Below are positions 57,057 through 64,000 of a stretch of DNA of 64,000 nucleotides, in pieces. A program made the position numbers and the translations under genes. The stretch covers positions 6,129,104-6,193,103 of the forward strand of contig NC_051105.1 in the NCBI RefSeq assembly GCF_901709675.1, read 5' to 3'. The notes beneath the pieces were generated by a model. The model did not search any database, was not told where the DNA came from, and worked only from the letters and a program-made list of their open reading frames with translations. This DNA comes from Syngnathus acus (taxonomy: Eukaryota > Chordata > Actinopteri > Syngnathiformes > Syngnathidae). The number at the start of each line of letters is the position of its first letter. Within the stretch, counting starts at the first letter, position 1.

Positions 57057-58660
57057 TGGCAGAAAAACCTCGTCGGGACCGTGACGATCCTCTTTGCTAG
57101 CTAACTTCCAGTATTTATCCTAACAATCCAACACCCTGGGACTGATGAAATGAATAATTGTATCATTTTCAGGATGCCATGATGAGTCAAGCGTGTCGTC
57201 ATACAATATGTGATCATTCCGACGTCTTGAGGACATTATGCAATGCAAATTGAACTTTTGCTTTGTAGTAAGGCCTCAGCTGTTTCCAGGTATTGTGACG
57301 TCCCCCTTGTTCCATTCCGAAATGTCTTGTCCTTGCAGTACTTACATGCACAAACGAATGATTTATTTATTACTTGTTGTTTGGCCGAAATGTGTTCAAG
57401 AATATTTACTCAGATGTCTTGTTTTGTTCCAGGATTTAATAGATATTTAAAAAAGATATATTGTAAAGTTGCCCCCTTTTCTTATAAGTAAGTTAAATTC
57501 TGTGTTTGGGGGTTAAAAAAAAAAAAGATCATGATCATTTGTACCGTTAGCGATTTAAAAGTTAAAACATCTGATTAGGATGAAAAAAATCTCCTAGATA
57601 GATGAAGTATGAATAACTAAGTGTGCACACCATCATAACTGGAGTTATGTGGATGTGTTTAGAATTAACCAATCCACATTTAATCATCACATTCATGTTA
57701 AATTGTACTTAGTGCAATATATTAGTTAACCACTAGGTGGCTCTACATTATACACTTTCCCTTACGTCGATTCGCTGATTTAAAAATAAGAAATGGCCAG
57801 CGTAATCATTGGAATAAATCTCCTTTTGTCCACTACAGGTCAATAGAGTGCTGTGACAATAGTTGCTTAGCTAAAAGGAATTTTGATGGAATTAAGCATA
57901 AAACTTCATTTATAAAAACAGATTTACGACATTTTAAATTAGCATTTCAACCATTGAATGCACTTCAGAGGTATATGTAAAAAAACTGTACACGGCCACG
58001 TAAAGTTTGGAACGACGGTACAGCACCCATTCATGCGTGTGTGTGTGCGTGTGTTTGCGCGCGCTCTTGGTGCGGATTCACACTGCATAGATAAAGACAT
58101 AACTCTGACTGACTTGGGATGCAAATCCAAAAAAAAGCTTCTCTTGGAGTGCTTGTATAAACGTGCATAAAACTACAACAAAAGCACGTTAAGTCTTTTG
58201 TTTGGGTGATGGTTTCAACCTACTGCTACGTCACAACTAGGCAGCAGACAGCCTCAAAGGCTTTCATCGGCAAGACAAAGTAGAAAAGAGCCCCCACACA
58301 CATATGCTTGCATGCCATATCCGGATTCATCTCTAAATTGAGATGGACAGAACATGTCTCTGGAAAACAGCCCGCACTATACTACGAGGCAACCACTGCC
58401 TAGTGTTCTGCTTTTGGTGCAACACTGCCCCGTTGTGGATAAAACTAGATATGCCAAGGCTATTTTCGGAGGAGTGTTGGAACAGATTGATCTATATTGA
58501 GGATTTTCTCAAAAATCTCATTAGAGATGTAATCTTATCTGACAGGCTACATGAATAACAGTCAGCTGCTAGGAATAAATTTGTCATATAAGGAGGCACG
58601 TTGCTGTTAAATGATGGGAAAGTGCAGATCAATAAAGGCAAGTGTAAACCTAGAAAGTCG
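57057..58660. other. dynlt3-xk intergenic (tail-to-tail)
   Basis: Both genes end towards this 1.6 kb interval. A plus-strand AATAAA near 57815 could serve dynlt3. No exon of cybb, which sits between these genes in human, is recognisable. The rest is AT-rich and holds no feature I can name. Confidence 0.5.
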
Positions 58661-61600
58661 TCAATGTGGCACTTGGGAGTCAAGCACTGCAGCCCCCATC
58701 TTGCGAAATGTTGCAATCGTGCAGGCGTGGCGACTTTCGCCGCCGGGCCCTGGCTTCCGTGCGGGGTTATTTGTCAACTCGGCGGTGGTGCACGATAGGC
58801 AGAGGAGGCCGCGGCAGTTTTTGAAGCCCCGGTTTATGCTGGGGGTGAAGAGCCGACGACACGGGTGACAGGACGTGTAGAAGAGAAGCATGAAGAAAAT
58901 GCAGGCGCCCGTAGAACCCCCAATAGCTCCATCATGAGTAGCGGACGCTGATATGAACTCTAATAGAAGTCGGTCCTGTAGATGTACCAGATCTAGCAGC
59001 AGCAAGGCAATGCTCCGACAAAGCGCAGCATGTAGTACACCACCATGCGGTACCAGTTCTGAGACTTGTTGATCAGGTCCGGGTCGCTGAGCTTCACCTG
59101 CACGGCTGACCAGCAGAACAACGTTGATGCCGGCGTACAGAGGTGAGCAATGCACAGCACAACAGCGGTCCCCACCGTGTCAGAGTCTTCTCGATGGCTG
59201 GGGGAAGGGCGAGTGGCTCCTCCAGAACAGGATCCACGGGTAGAAGAAGAAAGCCAGGAAGTTGACCAGGACGACGGGAAGCACCCAGATTTTCAGAACC
59301 GAGCTGAACAGAACTAGCACCACCAACGCGGCTAGCGATCTCACAGCTGCGCCACATGAAGATGCACAGGTAGGCTGACGGACCCCAGGGACACTTGGTA
59401 GTCATCGTATTTGATCTTGATGGCCAGGATGTTGCAGCGTAAGGCGCCGTTAAACGTACTGGACAGTAAGGAGATCGCCCATCAGAGTGCCTGTACAAAA
59501 ACACAAATACATTGATGCTGGAGATCAACTTTAATTTGATCCATGACCATGAAGTGAAGCACTGGCACTGTTATATAACAGTCTTTTTTTTTTTAATCCA
59601 TTGACTAATCTGCTGGCGATTCTGAACCCTAACTCATCCAGCCCATCCGTCTCACCTCTTCCGACAGACACGCCACGCTGCAGCACGCAGATGTAGAGCT
59701 GCAGGGTGAGCTGCGGGGCCGAGCCCAGGAAGGCCTGCATGACGGTGGTGCGCGCAAAGGACTGCCCGGTGCGTCACCAACTTGCCCTCAGCCTGGCCAC
59801 CTGGCGCTCCACCTCCTCAGGCTTACCCCGGCGGGACATGTGCTTCTTCCTGGTAATGCTGACATAGGGATCCTCCACACGGCCCACGCTGCCATAGATC
59901 CAGAAGGCCTCCAAACACCTTTGAGCGACACAGGTTACTGAAAGTCACTTTTGCACATTGAGACAGCTTCAGAGTAGTGTCATTTGTGACTTTCCTATAT
60001 GTGGGGTGCATTATAGTACACATATCCGTAAACAATGCTATGCATGGCAGATTTGCGCAATTTCGTGGGGATTTCTGCAACATGTGGTCTATAAACTGTA
60101 CTTTGTTAATTCCTGATAGGTTACTATATCAGGAAAGTACATTTTACTTTTTGGAGCACGTATGAATTAGGAGGTATTCGTCGTATGACCAAAGCTGGTA
60201 CTCGTGGGCCATTGAATATTAAGCTGGCTGATATACATTGCTTGTATAGACATGTCAGGATGGCCGAGCGGTCTAAGGCGCTGCGTTCAGGTCGCAGTCC
60301 TCCCCTGGAGGCGTGGGTTCGAATCCCACTTCTGGACATGAGTGTAATATTTGGAACCAACACAGATTATTTCGGGTTGTCGAAATTGACTTCACTGCAG
60401 AAGATAGAATAAACCTCAGGTTTCACAACCTTTTTTCATTCACGGCACACCTTTTCATTGGAAAAAATCTTGAGGCACACCACCAACAAAAATCTGTAGT
60501 GTTACACTAGCTTCTATATTAAAATCCGGTATATTACAACAAAAGACGTAGAGTTCTATTCCTATATATGTATGGAGAGTCGAATAATTGAATAAAAATA
60601 AATACTAAATATTCTTTAAATTGTATTTCTTTTGTAAATGAAAGTGACAGTTTTTGAAAATGGCGGTGTACCTAATGGAGTGTCCGTGTGATTCCCTCGT
60701 TAAGCGCACCTGCGTGAAAAGTTTTAGCTCTGCAGAACGTGAAAATGACCAAAAACTTTTCACGCAGGTGCAACTTAACGATGGGAATCTTGGAAACATG
60801 TTGGAATGCAGCCCCCGAGGACTAGAGCTTGACACCTGTGACCTTTGACCAATGATATTTCCCTATAAAGTGGCCTGTTATTGGTTTTTATTTTTATTAT
60901 TATTAATCACTTTAGGAAGTGATTCGTTCACTCTCGTTCACTGAAAAAAAAAATCGTTCTTTTGAACGAATCGTTCACTCACGAGCCAACACTAACAGCA
61001 ACACACATAAACTGAGTATGTGCCGATGCCACAACATGAAATCTCAAGATTCTCCGATTTGCCACCCATGCACGATTAGCAAGTGGCTGACCAGCCCTTG
61101 TGCTAACTGACCTGTGGTTTTGGCGATCCTGTTTACAATGCGATCGGTATTTAATGGACATATTTCCCACGGGACGGTTGGGAAACCACTGCTCTCAATA
61201 GTATCAGCATGTCAGGATGGCCGAGCGGTCTAAGGCGCTGCGTTCAGGTCGCAGTCTCCCCTGGAGGCGTGGGTTCGAATCCCACTTCTGACATGAGTGT
61301 AATATTTTGGAACCAAACACAAGATATTTCGGTCTCTAAATTGAGTTCACTGCAGACGATATTCGGAAAGATAGAATAAACCAGAGTTTACCCAACCTTT
61401 TTTCATTCACGGCACCACCTTTTCATTGGAAAAAAATCTTGAGGCCACACCACCAACAAAATCTGTTGTGTTACACAAGCTTCTATATTAAAATCAGGTA
61501 TATTACAACAAAAGACGTAAAGTTCTATACCTATAATGTATGGAGAGTCGAATAATTGAATAAAAATTAAATACTAAATATTCTTTAATTGTATTTCTTT

Positions 61601-63900
61601 TTGTAAATGAAAGTGACAGTTTTTGAAAATGGCGGTTTACCTAATGGAGGTCCGTGTGATTCCCTCGTTAAGCGCACCTGCGTGAAAAGTTTTAGCTCTG
61701 CAGAACGTGAAAATGACCAAAACTTTTCACGCAGGTGCACCTTAACGAGGAATCTTGGACAAACATGTTGGAATGCGGCCCCGAGGACGAGAGCTTGACA
61801 CCTGTGACCTTTGCCCATGATATTTCCCTAATAAAGTGGCATGTTATAGGTACACTTGAAAATGGCGGTTGTACCTAATGGAGTGTCCGTGTGATTCCCT
61901 CGTTACGTGCACCTGCGTGAAAGTTTTAGCTCCTGTTAGAACGTGAAAATGACCCAAAACTTTTCACGCAGGTGCACTTAACGAGGGACTCTTTTGAAAA
62001 CATGTTGGAAATGCTGGCCCCGAAGACTAGAGCTTGACACCTGTGACCTTTGACCATGATATTTCCCTAATAACCGTGGCCTGTTATTGGTTTTTATTTT
62101 TATTATTTATTATTATTAATTCCCTTTAGGAAGTGATTCGTTCACTCTCGTTCACTGAAAAGAAAATCGTTCTTTTGAACGAATCGTTCACTCACGAGCC
62201 AACACTAACAGCAACACACATAAACTGAGTATGTGCCGATGCCACAACATGAAATCTCAAGATTCTCCGATTTGCCACCCATGCACGATTAGCACAGTGG
62301 CTGCACCAGGCCTTGTGCTAACTGACCTGTGGTTTGGCGATCCTGTTACAATGCGATCGGTATTTAATGGACAATTTCCCACGGCCACGGTTGGGAAACA
62401 CTGCCCTCAATTGCATCAGCATGTCAGGATGGCCGAGCGGGTCTAAGGCGCTGCGTTCAGGTCGCAGTCTCCCCTGGAGGCGTGGGTTCGAATCCCACTT
62501 CTGACATAAGCATAACATTTTGGAACCAACACAGGATTATTTCGGTGTCTAAATTGAGTTCACTGCAGACGATATTGGGAAAGATAGAATAAACCATTTC
62601 AAAAAATAATAACTTGTCCAACACTTATGTCAAAATCCAAACAGCCGTTGTCAACCCAAGTGCCGCATCAAAGCTTAGCACTAGATGGCAGAAAGTACAG
62701 AACTAACTTTTGGCCTCAGATAAGGGAAAATACGATTGCTGTCTCCCCTCTCAGCTCGTGTTGTCAGAAGATAAGGAGGCCAACGGTGTCACATGCTATT
62801 CTTAGACATGCTCTTCGCTGAGGAAACATGCAACTCCCACCCTCCCCTTTCCACTGTGTATTTGTACACTTGAGGGGGAAAAGGAAATTACAAGATCAGA
62901 TCCGTTGACGCCATACAAACATCAGCAAAGGCTGCATGAAATGTATATATTTCAAATAAAACAAACTTTGAATATGATGGACTTCAACTGGCCCCTCGCG
63001 GCTGAAGCCAGGGGGCACTGTTACGAACTTCACTGTTTGAATCGACCATTCAAAGTATATCCATTGTGTCAGCATTGTGAATTGTGATTGACAGTGGATA
63101 GGTTTACATTTCACTGCAGTTTATTTAGATGACAACATGATTCTGACAAATCTTTCAGTCCTTCAAAAGAGAAAATGCATAATCACAGGCATCCTTACCC
63201 ATGAAATGTGCATTAAGAATATTTGACAACGTTCCCATCATGCCAGGTGCCATTGTGTAAATAGTACATAATCCTACAAATTTTACAAATGAATAATTCC
63301 CTGGTTGTAGTAGTAGATATCCATTTATTTTCATTTTAATACTATTCTCAGAGTGAAGGAAAGTTTAATTGTCAATCAATTGTATCAATTAGTTGCCAAA
63401 AAAAACAATGCTAGTAGATTTTAAATAAGGCTCCTCCGTGGTTGTGTGTGTGTGTCGGGGGGGGGGGGGGGGGGGCAGCGAGGGCATGGAGAACATATCA
63501 ATAAGTGGAGTATTGATCAGATGGCTGCAACTAATCTGTGCATCGGAAAATGGAAACGACCTCATGTACGCGTGCGCCTACGTGGACAGCGAGTACATAC
63601 ACGCACATCCCTGTGTGTGTTTTAATCACAGAAGCAAACAAAACCATGCACAGACCTGACGATGGGTCCGAACTGCAGGATGTGCAGCAGCAAGATGAAC
63701 GGCCGGTCCCTGCCCAAGTCCCGGTGAAAGAAGATGAGGGCCAGCTGCACCAGTATGGACGGCACAAGCGAGAAGAGCAAAGTGAGCTTCTGCCAGACCT
63801 CGTCCCCCGCCGAGTGGTACGTGGAACTCAGGTAGAGCGCCGCAGTGGTCTCGGCCGTGAACAGGGACACCGACAAAAAGATGGAGCAGGGCAGTCGCAT
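58661..63900 (-). CDS. xk: Membrane transport protein XK (phospholipid scramblase family), frame-broken as read
   Basis: Three exons as in other vertebrates. Exon 1, 63900-63656, is clean: [20 protein letters not shown], then [20 protein letters not shown]. Exon 2 is about 59918-59656 ([36 protein letters not shown]). Exon 3 is about 59490-58661 ([67 protein letters not shown]). Exons 2 and 3 carry the right peptides in order, but spread over all three frames, with breaks roughly every 40-100 bases. XK is a multi-pass membrane protein that works with VPS13A and partners with Kell in human red cells. The 3.7 kb intron between exons 1 and 2 holds the tRNA-Leu array. Either the consensus is poor here or the gene is decayed; I favour the first. 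Confidence 0.88.
60254..60338 (+). tRNA. tRNA-Leu(CAG), copy 1, with two extra bases
   Basis: The cloverleaf parts are all present: GTCAGGA acceptor arm, GGCCGAGCGGTCTAAGGC D arm, TGCGTTCAGGTCGCA anticodon arm with CAG, and GGTTCGAATCC T arm. Compared with copy 2 it has one extra C in the variable arm and one extra G in the 3' acceptor strand (TTCTGGAC). It may be defective or mis-called. Confidence 0.75.
60691..60788. repeat. long inverted repeat (hairpin) in the array unit
   Basis: Arms of about 35 bases (CTCGTTAAGCGCACCTGCG and its near complement CGCAGGTGCAACTTAACGA) flank a loop of about 26 bases. The same structure recurs at about 61661-61757 and 61896-61990. In unit 2 the pairing extends to GATTCC/GGAATC at the outer edge. 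It looks like a small palindromic MITE. Confidence 0.7.
61211..61293 (+). tRNA. tRNA-Leu(CAG), copy 2, intact
   Basis: An 83-base type II tRNA: GTCAGGA pairs with TTCTGAC, discriminator A, anticodon CAG in a TGCGT/GTCGCA-closed arm, long variable arm CTCCCCTGGAG, and T arm GTGGGTTCGAATCCCAC. No intron and no encoded CCA, as usual for eukaryotes. A and B boxes are intact, so it should be transcribable by Pol III. Confidence 0.93.
62423..62506 (+). tRNA. tRNA-Leu(CAG), copy 3, one extra G in the D arm
   Basis: Identical to copy 2 except for an inserted G (GAGCGGGTCTAAGG) that falls in the D loop/A box. Probably the same gene with a consensus error, or a slightly variant copy. Confidence 0.8.
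63452..63476. repeat. poly-G tract
   Basis: An uninterrupted run of about 22 G follows 'tgtgtgtgtc' in the xk intron. Its length is likely unreliable. Confidence 0.85.
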
Positions 63901-64000
63901 CCTCGCTCACACCGCCATGGAGGGGCGAGGCCGGGGAACGCGCGTCCGCTCGGCGTCGGCGGTTCGGAAGGCGCCCTGGTGTGGAGCGCCGCGCAACCTA
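63901..64000 (-). promoter_or_regulatory. xk 5' UTR / promoter-proximal CpG-rich edge
   Basis: The last 100 bases are very GC-rich with many CpG sites (gcgcgtccgctcggcgtcgg) directly upstream of the xk start codon. This fits a 5' UTR or CpG-island promoter, cut off by the window end. Confidence 0.5.

Larger units (their letters stand above)
60254..62600. repeat. tandem array of a ~1-kb unit containing tRNA-Leu
   Basis: Unit 1 spans 60254-61210 (957 bp). Unit 2 spans 61211-62422 (1212 bp); it has an extra internal copy of about 230 bp near 61850-62090. Unit 3 is partial and ends about 62600. Each unit begins with a tRNA-Leu gene, then 'atgagtgtaatattt', a hAT-like repeat piece ('tttttcattcacggcac'), a 35-base-arm inverted repeat around CACCTGCGTGAAAAGTTTT, and a palindromic 'ttttgaacgaatcgttcact' segment. 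The units differ mostly by single-base indels. Confidence 0.9.

Noticed and set aside
60254-62600. CRISPR-like array
   Set aside because: The repeats are about 1 kb, carry eukaryotic tRNA genes, and lie in a vertebrate intron.

Overview
The window looks like a teleost fish genome. All recognisable genes are vertebrate multi-exon genes with short GT-AG introns. The repeats are also typical of fish: a tRNA-derived SINE, hAT-like and TA-flanked MITEs, L2-type LINE tails and many GT microsatellites. A percomorph is likely; the species cannot be fixed from sequence alone.

Layout, left to right. (1) 506-3607, minus strand: an eight-exon lectin gene. Every splice phase agrees, and the exons encode one 399-residue protein: signal peptide, C-type lectin domain, Cys/Pro/Thr-rich neck, galectin domain. 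This is the least familiar thing in the window. (2) 3608-8010: intergenic DNA with a local duplication whose two copies carry different later transposon insertions. (3) 8011-19431, plus: dcaf6, 20 exons, 920 aa, all in phase. (4) 20806-23568, minus: gpr161, five coding exons, 523 aa. (5) 26499-29552, plus: an nxpe3-like gene, five exons, 563 aa. (6) 30780-39642, plus: srpx, ten exons, 450 aa. (7) 42869-49557, minus: sytl5, with a patch of frame breaks over the Slp/zinc-finger part. (8) 55942-57056, plus: dynlt3, five exons, 113 aa. (9) 58661-63900, minus: xk, with many frame breaks in its last two exons. (10) 60254-62600, inside the long xk intron: a tandem array carrying three tRNA-Leu(CAG) copies.

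The order srpx-sytl5-dynlt3-xk matches the human Xp21.1-p11.4 block, except that cybb, which lies between DYNLT3 and XK in human, is not seen between them here. dcaf6 and gpr161 are neighbours in human on 1q24.

The genes form no operon-like system. Their shared features are location and, for some, cell-surface or secreted roles (lectin, nxpe3-like, srpx, xk) or vesicle and cilium trafficking (sytl5, gpr161, dynlt3). Frame breaks cluster at about 47.9-48.75 kb and 58.7-59.9 kb, and extra bases also occur in the tRNA repeats. Genes elsewhere are clean, so local consensus error in a gap-filled or poorly polished stretch is more likely than gene death.
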